Assembly (NCBI GenBank): GCA_000277445.1
Contig: AJWJ01000385.1
Span: 1-22,971 of the forward strand
Reading direction: 5' to 3'
DNA length: 22,971 nt
Source of the DNA: Polysphondylium violaceum
Lineage: Eukaryota; Evosea; Eumycetozoa; Dictyosteliales; Dictyosteliaceae
Shown: positions 1 to 10,050 of the stretch, in pieces
Layout of the letters: every line of letters begins with the position of its first letter
How positions within the stretch are numbered: position 1 is the first letter of the stretch
Notes under the pieces: model-generated
Database searches by the model: none
Seen by the model: only the letters and a program-made list of their open reading frames with translations
Told to the model about the DNA's origin: nothing
Made by a program: the position numbers and the translations under genes

Positions 1-1337
1 GACGGGGCTCTGGGATTGGGTGTGTGGCCTCGAGCGACTAAAAGTTTTTGTGCCGCTGGCGACAACGAGGCCAGCGATGAGACTTTGGGTGTGTTGGGGC
101 CTTTGGGGGTGGTGGGGGTTTTGGGTGTTTTGGGTGTGTTGATAGAGTGGTTGGTTGATGTTTTCTTGATTTTGTCTGTCAAGATATTGGCCATCAACTC
201 TCTTTGTGGTGTGTCGGGTATTTTAAACGAGGGTCGAGAAGACATAGACATATTTAACGGAGTGCTCATTGGATTGTCTGGCAAGAGCAATGGTGTGCCC
301 TCTACTTTGCCCCATGTCATAAACGGTGATTCGTCGCCACGGGGTGTCATTAGAGTTGGTGTGGACACGTATCCCAGGATCGAACTTTCAATATCCATTG
401 TTGATTTTCCTTCATTCTCCATGTCTTTTAAATGTTCAATTTGTTCCTGTAATGTCATTTCATTGAATGGTTTCGAGGGTTTACTCTTCTTTTCGACATT
501 CTTTGGTTTAATATCTTTCCATGGATCTTGTGTGATTCTGGTATTATCACGTATAATCTCTTTGGGAGGTCCACCAATGATTTGATGATTCGATTCATTT
601 GCTGAGGGATAAAACATTAATTGGTTTTTAATTGTATAATTCCATGTATTTGGTCCTATTGGTTTATTACTATTACTATTATTAACAATTGATAAATCTT
701 TATCATCACTCTTATCATCATTCGTATTACTATCATTTTCAGATTCTGTACCCTTTAACAAGAGTTGTTGTTTGCCATTACTATTACCACTGCTCTCTAG
801 CAATAATTGATTTTGTTTATTTGCTTTATCTATCAACCATTTATATTTATGATTTAGTTGTTTAATGTTTTTCTCTTGTATTTCCTTAAAACTATTATCA
901 TCTTCACTAATATAATTATTTACAAATTGATCTAAACTAATATTTTGTTTATTTTCTTGCTTCTGTTGTTGTTGTTGTATCGTATTGTTATTGCTATTGC
1001 TATTACTATTATTATTATTATTATTTAAATTATGTATGTTTGGAGTATCAAAAGAATTTCTATTATTACTGATGTTTGGAGTTTCAAAAGAACTCTCATT
1101 ATTACTATTAATATTGGGAGTATTTAGTTGATTTCTATGTACAGATGTTAATCTTTTCATTGAATTTAATTGTATATTTCTAATTTTATTAACATCGTTT
1201 GATTCAACGGCCTCCATCCATTCTAATTGATTCCTTAGTTTTGGTAGATCAGGGAAATAGTCCCTTTCTATAATCTCTGATAATTTTGAAACATATTGAT
1301 CTTCATCCAATACAGTTGTTTTGTTTTTATCAACCAT
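1..1337 (-). CDS. ess2: ESS2/DGCR14 spliceosome-associated protein, 3' end cut by window edge
   Basis: The reading frame runs open from the ATG at 1337 to the left edge, giving 445 visible residues with no intron. The N-terminus (about residues 9-50) has the family block LDEDQYVSKLSEIIERDYFP followed by DLPKLRNQLEWMEA. A central block (about 227-245) reads NTWNYTIKNQLMFYPSA, and a later block (about 336-350) reads ESPFMTWGKVEGTPL. Near the edge LSPAAQKLLVARGHTP matches the C-terminal helix region of human ESS2, so only a short tail should be missing. ESS2 is a nuclear protein of catalytic spliceosomes that supports accurate pre-mRNA splicing; that role is family knowledge. Between the conserved blocks lie Asn/Ser/Gln-rich inserts and a threefold TPNI repeat (about residues 68-104), typical dictyostelid expansions. 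The gene is divergent from the CCCH/Smr gene, 295 bp away. Family identity is strong; the end is not in the window. Confidence 0.9.
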   Translation of the reverse strand, partial: MVDKNKTTVLDEDQYVSKLSEIIERDYFPDLPKLRNQLEWMEAVESNDVNKIRNIQLNSMKRLTSVHRNQLNTPNINSNNESSFETPNISNNRNSFDTPNIHNLNNNNNNSNSNSNNNTIQQQQQKQENKQNISLDQFVNNYISEDDNSFKEIQEKNIKQLNHKYKWLIDKANKQNQLLLESSGNSNGKQQLLLKGTESENDSNTNDDKSDDKDLSIVNNSNSNKPIGPNTWNYTIKNQLMFYPSANESNHQIIGGPPKEIIRDNTRITQDPWKDIKPKNVEKKSKPSKPFNEMTLQEQIEHLKDMENEGKSTMDIESSILGYVSTPTLMTPRGDESPFMTWGKVEGTPLLLPDNPMSTPLNMSMSSRPSFKIPDTPQRELMANILTDKIKKTSTNHSINTPKTPKTPTTPKGPNTPKVSSLASLSPAAQKLLVARGHTPNPRAP

Positions 1338-1632
1338 CTATATCTATTTATTTGTTTTGTTGTGTGTCTAAGTACACAGAATATATTACATTCTCTCAAA
1401 AAAAAAAAAAAGAAATAATAAAAAAAAAAACATTCAAGAAATTTCAATAAATGGTTTTTTCTTTTCAATAACAATAAAGTAGATTTTTATCGAGATCTCT
1501 GATTATATCTAACTATGATCATTTATTATATTAATAAATAGATAAAAAATAAATAAAAAACTAAAAAAAGATATTAATAAATTTCGCAATGGGATGAAAA
1601 AATTTTTATTGTTTATGTGATCTTTCAAAAGA
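1338..1632. promoter_or_regulatory. Divergent intergenic region between ess2 and the CCCH/Smr gene
   Basis: This 295-bp AT-rich spacer separates two divergent start codons, so it should hold both promoters. A13 and A10 runs lie near 1398-1430, and A/T-rich sequence precedes the plus-strand ATG. No convincing TATA box or known factor site could be picked out, and the frames crossing it are low-complexity noise. Confidence 0.5.
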
Positions 1633-3327
1633 ATGAGTATCTTTCAATCAGACAAGACACCGCTAGAGTTTATTTTGGATTTATATCCAACGATTCCACA
1701 AGACTTTGTCGAGGGAGTGCTTCAGTATAATCATTATGATTTAGTTAATACTTTTGCACAAATAGAGAAATGTGTCCAATTACAAGAGGAGGAAGATCAC
1801 ACACTGGTTGACGAAAACAACAATAACACAAATAGCAATAGCAATAGTAGTAGTGGTAGGACTAGTTATAGTGGTGTTGACCAGAATAGTAATAGCAGTA
1901 TACCAGTAGTTTGTAAATATTTCTTAACAAACACTTGTACAGATATCAATTGTAAATTTCAACATATATTACCAGAGGGAATGATTCCCGCTGCTGTGGC
2001 ACCCGTTTGTAAATATTTCATCAACGAGGGGTGTAGAATAAGAAATTGTCCATTTAGACATTCTGCAGAGACGGTTGTGTGTAAATATTGGATATTGGGT
2101 ACTTGTAACAAAGGTGATAGTTGTTTGTTTAGTCATCAAATCTCTGAAACACTTGAAAATATGAATAACTTATCAATTTATCAACAAGACTCTATAACTA
2201 CTCCACCCCCACCTCCACCCAAACTTCCTCCAGGACCACCCCCTACGACTGCATCAACCGATGATTTCCCTGTTTTGGGTGCATCTAAATCTCAATTCCC
2301 TCCATTAGGGGGTGGTGGTGCAACCAACAATAGTAGAAATCAACCTATTAGAAAAGAAAGAAAGAAACCCAAGAATAATAATAATAATAATAATAATAAC
2401 ACTAATAACAAGAATATAGTACATACACCTATAGTATCTAATCCAACACTAGCTACCAATAATCAACAACAGCAACAACAAAATTCACCAGCATCAGAAT
2501 ATATTGAAATATTTCTTGAAGAACAAGATCCATTCCCAACATTGGGAGCAAACAAACAAACCAAAAAGAAAAAGATTGTGTACAAGAATGACACATCATT
2601 TCAATTACAGGTTAAACAGTTGCAAGATAAATTTCATCATGTTAATCAAGATACAGTAATGAAGGAGTTCTTGTTATGTGATCAAAATGTTGTCAATACA
2701 ACTCATCTTTTAATCACAAAATACGGAACACCTGTACCCAAGGTACAGAAACCAAGTATGTTAAATAACAACAACAACAACAACAACAACAATGATTTTA
2801 GAGAACAAAAGAAAGTTAATAGCAATGATAATATAAACATTGATTGGGTAGAGACAGGTGTGGATATATCTATTCTTTATGAAACTCACAGAGAAGAAGC
2901 AATTAGAGAAGGTAGGGAAAGAAACAAATGCTTTAGTTTAGCAACAAATGCCTACTTGAATCATGACTCTGCATCGGCTAAAGCATTTTCACAAAAAGGT
3001 CGTGAGCATGATGAAAAGATGAAAGAGTTGAATCAAAAGGCAATGGACCTCATCTTTTATGAAAGAAATCAAAACTATATAAAGGAGGGAAAGAATGTTA
3101 TCGATCTTCATGGTTTACATGTACTTGAAGCCATTGAAATCCTTCAAGATTACTTGGTTAAATTACCATTATATGTTATAGTTGGAACTGGGCACCATAC
3201 AGGCCAATCGGGCTCACAGGCCGCTAGACTTCCTAAAAAGATCAAAGAATATCTCTCAGAGAATAATTATCGTTTTTGTGATGTTTCAGACGATCGACGT
3301 GGAGGTCTCATCAAAGTAGAGAGATAA
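1633..3327 (+). CDS. CUE-like / CCCH zinc finger / DUF1771 / Smr domain protein
   Basis: This is a single-exon gene of 564 residues. The first 45 residues (PLEFILDLYPTIPQDFVEGV and on) look like a CUE/UBA-type helical domain. Three CCCH fingers follow, starting at C94, C126 and C150, each C-x7-C-x4/5-C-x3-H, a spacing suited to RNA binding. A Pro-rich and Asn-rich linker holds three short FPxLG-type motifs (DFPVLG, QFPPLG, PFPTLG). Residues about 416-480 match DUF1771 (YETHREEAIREGRERNKCFS). The C-terminal Smr domain (about 489-562) has VIDLHGLHVLEAIEIL and VGTGHHTG. Smr domains linked to DUF1771 occur in N4BP2, plant CID5-7 and fungal CCCH-Smr proteins, some of them RNA endonucleases in mRNA surveillance. 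A cytoplasmic mRNA-decay role is therefore plausible but inferred. The stop codon is the first of eight in-frame TAA triplets, and the convergent neighbour ends only 51 bp away. Confidence 0.85.
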   Translation: MSIFQSDKTPLEFILDLYPTIPQDFVEGVLQYNHYDLVNTFAQIEKCVQLQEEEDHTLVDENNNNTNSNSNSSSGRTSYSGVDQNSNSSIPVVCKYFLTNTCTDINCKFQHILPEGMIPAAVAPVCKYFINEGCRIRNCPFRHSAETVVCKYWILGTCNKGDSCLFSHQISETLENMNNLSIYQQDSITTPPPPPPKLPPGPPPTTASTDDFPVLGASKSQFPPLGGGGATNNSRNQPIRKERKKPKNNNNNNNNNTNNKNIVHTPIVSNPTLATNNQQQQQQNSPASEYIEIFLEEQDPFPTLGANKQTKKKKIVYKNDTSFQLQVKQLQDKFHHVNQDTVMKEFLLCDQNVVNTTHLLITKYGTPVPKVQKPSMLNNNNNNNNNNDFREQKKVNSNDNINIDWVETGVDISILYETHREEAIREGRERNKCFSLATNAYLNHDSASAKAFSQKGREHDEKMKELNQKAMDLIFYERNQNYIKEGKNVIDLHGLHVLEAIEILQDYLVKLPLYVIVGTGHHTGQSGSQAARLPKKIKEYLSENNYRFCDVSDDRRGGLIKVER

Positions 3328-3350
3328 TAATAATAATAATAATAATAATA
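3324..3350 (+). repeat. (TAA)n array overlapping the stop codon
   Basis: Eight consecutive in-frame TAA triplets begin with the stop codon at 3325-3327. The array fills about half of the 51-bp gap between two convergent genes. Confidence 0.9.
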
Positions 3351-3378
3351 CAAACAATATTATTTAAAATCTTTTAGC

Positions 3379-6300
3379 TTATTTATTAATCTTTATACTG
3401 TTTTTCTTGTTATTGTTGTTGTTGATTGGATTACTATGAGATCTTAATCTCTTTTTACTCAAGAATAATTTGTTTAAACTATTGTCTAACTGTAAAGCAA
3501 TGTTTGGACCAAATCTATTTACTAAAGAATCAATGGAAAAGGTTTGGGATTGCATAGATTGGACTCCTTTGAAAACGATAATTTGGCTGTTGTCTTTGAT
3601 AATGATAGATTCACCTGGTGGATCTGGATGATATTCTTCTTCACCTCCTTGTTCAGATGATTCATGATAGAGAACAGTTAAGTAGTTTGATAGTGGAAAT
3701 ACGACAGATACTTTGGGATACAATTTGTCAACTTTAAATATATATTGACCCTTTTCATTGGTTCTAGTTTGATTAATTACGTTCATTTTGTCATCCACAA
3801 GATAAATCGGTTGCATAATAATACCGGTGGTGTCATTTACGTCAACATCAAAGGCATCGAGGATATAGTTATGGAATCTATCTTTGAAAACATATCCAAA
3901 CACATAACAATCTTTTTGGAGTGGATCTATTTTTTCAAAAACCACGCCTTGGACTGGCTTAAAATCCACTGGAGGGAACTTTGGTAGGGGTTGATAGCCC
4001 AAGGGAGTTTCAAAGAATACCATATACCTTGCTTTCTCCAAGCTAAAGGCTCGAGATAGATAAAGTTCATCAATCGCTCCATTGATATTGGTAAATCTAG
4101 TCAATCTTGGAGTTGATCGACTTTCATATACATAGTATTTTAAAAATGGAAAAGCATTTCCATAGACATCTGTAGCATAAAATGGTTTACTTGTTAATTC
4201 ATCTTCAGAAGAGATATCAACCAATGGGAATGGATCTGGTGTTGGTGATTGAGAAGGTGTTGGTGATAGAGTTGGGCTTATGGTTGTGGAGGATGATATC
4301 GAGGTTGATCCTGATGTGGATCCTTGTGAAGAGGTGGATCCTTGTCCTCCGGTTCCTGTGGTGGAGGCTCCTGAAATTGTGATTGATCCTGATGTGGATC
4401 CAAATGTTGTGAGCTCATGGGATCTATCTTTGGATGATGTTTCTTGTGATGTTTCTTGTGATGTTTCTTGTGATGTTCCTTTGCCGGTGGTTGATACCGA
4501 GGTTGATCCTGATGTGGGTTCATGTGAGGTTTGGTTTGATTGGGAGCTAGAGAAGCCATTACTCCCATTTTCATTTGATGATTGAGAACTCTGGGACCCA
4601 ACAGATGAAGATGAGTTTATTGGGGTAGGGGTTGGAGGAATTGTAGGCTTAATAGTCGGTTTAATTGTAGGTGTAGTAGTTGGTTTCTCTGTTGGTTTAA
4701 TAGTTGGTTTAATAGTAGGTGTAGTAGTTGGTTTAGTTGTTGGCTTAATAGTTGGTTTAATTGTAGGGGTGGTAGTTGGTTTGACTGTTGGCTTAATAGT
4801 AGGTGTAGTAGTTGGTTTGACTGTTGGCTTAACTGTTGGCTTTATTGTGGGCTTAACTGTTGGTTTAACTGTTGGTTTTACTGTGGGTTTTACTGTTGGC
4901 TTAACTGTTGGCTTTACTGTTGGCTTAACTGTTGGCTTTACTGTTGGTTTAACTGTTGGCTGAGTAGTTGGTTTAGTAGTTGGTTTAGTAGTTGGCTTAG
5001 TAGTTGGTTTAGTTGTTGGTTTAGTTGTTTGAGTCGGACTACTTTGTGGTTTTCCTTTTGGCTTACTTGTTGGTTGAATAGATGGTTTTATAATTGGGGT
5101 TGAGGTTGATTTTGGTGATTTTTTAACAGCTTTATCAACAGTTTGATTAAAAATAATAGATTGAACCTCAGTATTATTATAATCATTCAAATCTATTGGT
5201 GCTTCTTCAAGTAATTCATAATTCTCTATTCTACAAGAACTACTTAATAAAAGAGGAGGTGTATTTGATTTAGTCGTAGTGACTTGGAAAAAGTAAAATT
5301 CTCCAGGATGGACTCCATGAGGGAAATCAAAGTGATCCTTTTCAATGGTAGCTAAACCTTTTTGTGATATTATTTTTGGTACTAAGGTAATATTAACAAA
5401 TTGGTGAGAAGATGGAGATTTGTTCAAAAGATAAATATCCCATACATCGAAATCTGGACCTCCCGATGATTTTTTACTAGAGACTAAAAGAGAACATTTT
5501 TTACCATTTGGAAGCTTAGCTGGTTTGGGGGCAGAGATGGATGGGATATCAAACGTTTCAGAGATGATAAATGGTTGGTGATATTTCATACATTTTGTAA
5601 AATCTTTGGGATCTGAATCCAGTATCATAATGGTAAAAACGATATCTTTTTCATGAAACTTTTGGGTTGGACCAACCTTAAATTGACCACTAATATAAGA
5701 AGTACTTTTGTTGGAATACCAAAGACCCAAATTAGAACTATCCAATCTTTTCCAATGATTCTTGATGTCATATTGAACCGAGTTTTCATCATTGGCTACA
5801 ACAAAGTTATCCAAACGACCTACCATTGAACCAAATAAAAATAAAAAGTTTTTGATTGGTTTATAGAATTTAAAAGTGAAAAGATGACTTTTTGGCTCAT
5901 ATTGATACCAACAAATAGGATTAGATGCACCGTTTGATTTTCTGAGACACAAGTCGCCTAATTTTGAATCAGCTGGGATAAAATCATCCTCTTGCATTTT
6001 GACAAATTTCCTACCAGAATTTTTAGAGTGATAATATTTCATAATGTTTAAAGTTGGGGTCATTGAAGCAGCTTTTATATTTGGAGCATGAATTAAAATA
6101 TCATTTCCATCAATTTGTTGATTGTTGTTTACAGAAATTTGTTTAATATTCACATTTGGGAGTGGTAAAACTATTAAATTCCATGTTTCATCTTGAATAT
6201 CTACATTGGTCTCATAATAAGTTTCTAAAGTATACTTTTCATCAAAGCTGTCTAAAATAGTTACTGAAAGATCAGTTGCATCATTTGATAAATAATAAAA

Positions 6301-6614
6301 TTCCAATTGATTCTAAAAATATAAAATTCATTAGTATATGATTTTAAAGAACTATTTCAATTAAAACGTACGTTACTACCAGATATATTATAGGCATTAT
6401 CATTTAAGAGAAATAAAATTTCATTTTGAAATGAAAAAGGTACACTGGAATCATATTCCACAGGATTAAAGTCAGAGAAAACAGATTGAAATAGTTGTTT
6501 TGATTGCACAGCAAACAAATTTAAAAACAATAGTAATAGTAAGAGGCTTTTAGTAATGTTACTACCAATACCGGTATTGATTCTCCTTAATTTAAAAGAA
6601 AAGCTTTGAGCCAT
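3379..6614 (-). CDS. Secreted Thr/Pro-repeat protein with SdrD/Cna-B-like C-terminal domain (two exons)
   Basis: Exon 1 is 6614-6372 and exon 2 is 6312-3379. The 59-bp intron (6371-6313) has a GTACGT donor and a TTTTTAG acceptor, phase 0, and joins GSN to NQLEFYY, giving 1058 residues. Residues 1 to about 38 form a signal peptide with a long basic n-region and the core SLLLLLLFLNLFAVQS. An N-terminal globular region of about 400 residues follows. Its segment at about 350-430 (VWDIYLLNKS...VNITLVP) faintly resembles dictyostelid CBM49-type carbohydrate-binding modules. About 30 tandem xKPT tetrapeptides plus Ser/Thr-rich sequence span about 480-770 and should be heavily O-glycosylated. At about 880-956, YVFGYVFKDRFHNYILDAFD and NEKGQYIFKV resemble SdrD/Cna-B domains, as in dictyostelid colossins. 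There is no GPI signal or C-terminal membrane helix, so export to matrix, sheath or coat is likely. The exact family is not recognised. Confidence 0.8.
4440..4476 (-). repeat. 12-bp tandem repeat coding for SQET units
   Basis: A 12-bp unit (TCTTGTGATGTT on the plus strand) is repeated about three times inside the Ser/Thr-rich part of the secreted protein gene, giving TSQETSQETSQET. The repeat keeps the frame. Confidence 0.8.
4625..5035 (-). repeat. Coding minisatellite of 12-bp units (xKPT repeat)
   Basis: About 30 copies of a 12-bp unit read as TKPT, VKPT or IKPT on the minus strand. The upstream part of the coding array is TKPT, the middle is a nearly uniform VKPT block, and the last part has a higher-order pattern in which a TTPT unit breaks runs of IKPT. 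All units keep the frame, so copy number can change without breaking the protein. Confidence 0.9.
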
Positions 6615-7725
6615 TTTTTTACAATGAAAATAAAAAAAAAGAAAAATTGCAAAAGATGATTTAAACTAAAGAGACGATGAAATGTATCTTTTTAAACTCG
6701 AAAGAACATATTGAAAAATTGAACTTATTTACATATATACACTGGGTTTGAGGGGGGTATTTATATATTTAATTATTTGATGAATGGCAATTTATAAAAA
6801 TTAGATACTTTGAACTTTTAAAACTTTAACAAAGTGGGTTTTTTTATTGTGAAAAAAAAATGACTCAATGGAAAATAGTTGACTTTGGGTATGTGGTCAA
6901 TACTGATGGTGGGTAAAAAAATGAATAAATCAATATAATTCTTATTTGGGCGAGTGTTTGTACCAAATGTGGTTAAAGTGTCATTGTTATTTAAGTTTTT
7001 CTTGTTGTTTTTGATTTTGAATTAGGAAAGATAGCTAAAGAGTGTATTTGGGGTTGTTTTTAAAATTTTTATTGAGGGGTCTGTGGTTGTGGTAAAAGAA
7101 ACCCTCTATCTTTATTTATTAAATCACTTCAAATGAGTGTGGTGAGGGGGAAGATGGGGTTATAGAATAGTATTTAATAATAGTATTTCCATTTATTTAA
7201 ATTTCCACTGGTGTGGTGAATATGGTGCGAAACAAAATTCAATGTAATCAAATAAAGATTTTTGTAAATCAAGACCAATAATAATTCTAAAATGAGTATA
7301 CATTTATTAATTAGTCTATAAATCATTTAATCAACACACTACTCTCATCAAAAATAACAACACATCATTTATGTGGTAATAAAATCGGAAGAAGAATTTA
7401 TAAAATTCTCTACTATCCACCACCCACGATAATAATGTCGATTGTGTTGTTGTTGTTGTTGCTGTTGTTAATACTATTTTCTCTATTTATTATTTAATAT
7501 TCAAATTTGTAAATGGATTTGATCTAAAAATAAATTCAAAAACCCAACCTCCATTTTAATTTTAAGAGACCTAATCGAGATAATTGAAACCTTTTTTTTT
7601 TTTGAGTAAAAGTTTATTTATTTAAATTATAGTGGTGGTACTAGCGAGATTAAATATTATATTATTAAAAACTATTATTATTATTATTATTACGATTACT
7701 TTTTTTTAAAATATATTTTATAAAT
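6615..7725. other. Intergenic region between the kinase 3' end and the secreted-protein gene start
   Basis: These 1111 bp hold no gene I can support. They contain the promoter of the secreted-protein gene (minus strand) and the 3' region of the kinase gene. Several G/T-rich patches stand out in AT-rich DNA near 6750, 6893-6915, 7081-7092, 7136-7160 and 7209-7230. They resemble the GT/CA-rich G-boxes bound by dictyostelid GBF, but this is a resemblance only. A (GTT)n stretch lies at about 7443-7469, a T12 run near 7590 and an (ATT)n run near 7675-7692. No tRNA-like fold or snoRNA box pair was seen. Confidence 0.6.
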
Positions 7726-10050
7726 TTAAATTGGATCTAAATGATTCATGACATTTGCAATAAATATTTGAGCCAAAATCTTTTTCATTGTTTCGGGGTT
7801 TTCAGAAGATAGTAACCAAGGATGTTTAAGTAATTGATCAGCAGAATGTCTCTTTGAGGGATCAAATTCAAGACATAGAGATAAAAATTGTCTAAAATTC
7901 TCTGTCCAACGCTCAGGTCTATCCAAACCTATATATCCACCAGTGGCTGTAGTAAACATAGCATTCAAAGATGACTTTCTATTGGGTGGCTCACCATTTG
8001 CCAATTCCAGTAAACAAATACCAAAACTCCAAATATCAGACTATAATGAATAAATTTGTTGTTAATATACAGATATGATAATGTTTTTAAATCAAAACTA
8101 TACACTTACCATACTACCATAGCCATCACCTCTAATCATTTCAGGTGACATCCAAAAGGGAGAACCGGCCATATGGGTCAACTTTCTCTCAGTGTTGTCT
8201 ACACATAGACCAAAATCTACAATTTTAATTTTACCATCGATGGTCATCATAATGTTACCAGATTTTATATCTCTGTGAACCAATTGATGAGAATGGAGAT
8301 AGGAAAGACCCTCCAACATACCTCTGGCAACGTATGCAATGCAACTTTCATTAAAAGTATGACCGGCAGCAGCCTCAGTCAATGTTCCACCCTGCATGTA
8401 CTCCATGGTGATCCACACGTGATCATCGACTAAATGACTTCTTATATAAGACACAATGTTTGGATGTTTGCAGAAATGGAGGAACCCAATCTCATTTAAA
8501 TTTGTTCTTTGGGCCTTGGCTGAACTGTGGGCAATCTTTTTGATGGCCACTTCGCATTTGTCGATGACAGATTTTGCTAAAAATACACTACCAAAGCCAC
8601 CGCTGCCAATCTGTTTGAGATTCTTGTAAATCTTTTTCACATCCTGACTCTTGTCCAAGAGATCGGGTGATCCTTTAGGCACGATGGTGTTTTCCAATCT
8701 TGATCCGTCATAGGAATCCTCTTCGTTGTTGTGACTTGGATGATACTGACTGCCAGAGTTGTGATGGTTGTTGGCATCGATGCCTGTCTCTGGTGATATG
8801 TTGACGTTGGATTCATCGGCACCAGTGTTGTTGACGGCGGTGCTGCTGCTTTTAATATGAACACTGTTGACTCTACTGCTGTTTGCTAGTTTTAAATTGA
8901 AGCCGGTTCTAAATCTAAGAATTGGCAAGAGAATATGAAGGTTTTGATTGAGTTTGTCCTCTTGTATCTTTGATTTCTTTATCATTTTAATGCACTCCAC
9001 TGGTAAATCTTCAACTGTTTTAACAATGGTTGGCTTTTCACGAGCACGTGCTCTCTTTTGCTCTTTTCTTTTTCGACGATCTTCATCGTTCTTTTGGAGA
9101 GTATTCTTTGCACTTGATCTGTAGCTCTTTCTCTTGGATGGTGAATCTGATCCTGCAGAGGGTGGGCTTGATGTCTCTTGTTTATTGAGTGCATTTACTC
9201 TAGATGACGATGTACTAAGTTTAAGCTTAGATGGTGTATCGTTATTGTTATTTGTAGTGGTTGTAGTATTGTTCACCATTTTATCTCTATTATTACTATT
9301 AAAAGTGGATGAAGAACTGTGATGATTATTGTTTGTTTTCTTGTTGTTGTTGTTGGTGCTACTAAAACTATTATTTAATTCTTCTTGATTAACAAATGAC
9401 AAGAAACCTTGTGGACCTGGTACCTTGTATCCCATGCCTGTATTTGGATTACTTTCATCCAATAGCTGATCCAATGTCATATCAATACTTTGACCTCCCA
9501 ATTGTGTCATTAAATAATTATTTCTATGCATTTTACAACGTAATCTTTCTTCTGTTGGTGATGTATTTGTAGTAGTGTTACTGTTGTTATTAGCTGAAAC
9601 TAATGTAGGTGTATTTACACTTGATGATGATAAAGGTGATGTTGATGTCGATGTTACTGATACAACTGTAGTTGTATTATTATCAGCTGCACTATTAATT
9701 ACAGTTGTCTCCTCTTGTTTCTTCTCTTGCTCTTCTTTCTTTACCTCTTGTTGTTGCTCTTTTTCTTCTTGCTTTTCTTCTTGCTGATTTAAAGAATCAT
9801 TATCACCACTGCTGCCGTTAGTTGTAGGAGGAGTAGTATTATTACTGTTGATGTCAGCAGTAGCTTCTATGATCTCTGGTAATACTTTTGACTCGACAAT
9901 TGGTGTTGTTGTAGTATTATCAATAGTATTGAGTTTATCTTCTCCTTGTAACTCTGTTGCTGGTGGTTGTTGTGGTGGTGGTGGTGGTGGTGTTTGTTGT
10001 TGTTGTTGTTGCTCTGTTGTTGTTTCTGTTGGATGCAATTCTACATCCAT
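7726..10050 (-). CDS. PAK/STE20-type serine/threonine protein kinase (two exons)
   Basis: Exon 1 is 10050-8110 and exon 2 is 8040-7726. The 69-bp intron (8109-8041, GTAAGT to ATTATAG, phase 0) restores GYGSM-SDIWSFGICLLELANG, giving 751 residues. The first 330 residues are Gln/Thr/Asn/Ser-rich, with one distinctive island near 160-215 (RCKMHRNNYLMTQLGGQSID). At about residue 350, LPVECIKMIKKSKIQEDKLN resembles the segment just after the CRIB motif in PAKs, but no clear CRIB I-S-x-P core is visible. The kinase domain (about 470-730) has GSGGFGSV, the VAIKK lysine (K504), HRDIKSGN (D594, N599), DFG (D612) and MAGSPFWMSPE. It should phosphorylate Ser/Thr in cytoskeletal or polarity signalling downstream of Rho/Rac GTPases; this is inferred from the family. 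It is divergent from the methyltransferase gene. Several PAK paralogues exist in dictyostelids, so no symbol is assigned. Confidence 0.9.

Noticed and set aside
16-585. Plus-strand open frame of 189 codons at the left end
   Set aside because: It is antisense to the conserved ESS2 coding sequence and has no protein-like family features; the minus strand explains the region fully.
4182-4963. Several open frames on both strands over the Thr/Pro and Ser/Thr repeats (VGLTVG, HHKKHHKK type)
   Set aside because: These are shadows produced by the 12-bp repeat, which stays open in more than one frame. The frame with the signal peptide and globular domains is the real one.
6357-6614. A separate small secreted protein of 85 residues
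   Set aside because: Its end is not a natural terminus: a GTACGT donor and a TTTTTAG acceptor join it in frame to the large downstream frame, which lacks its own ATG start.
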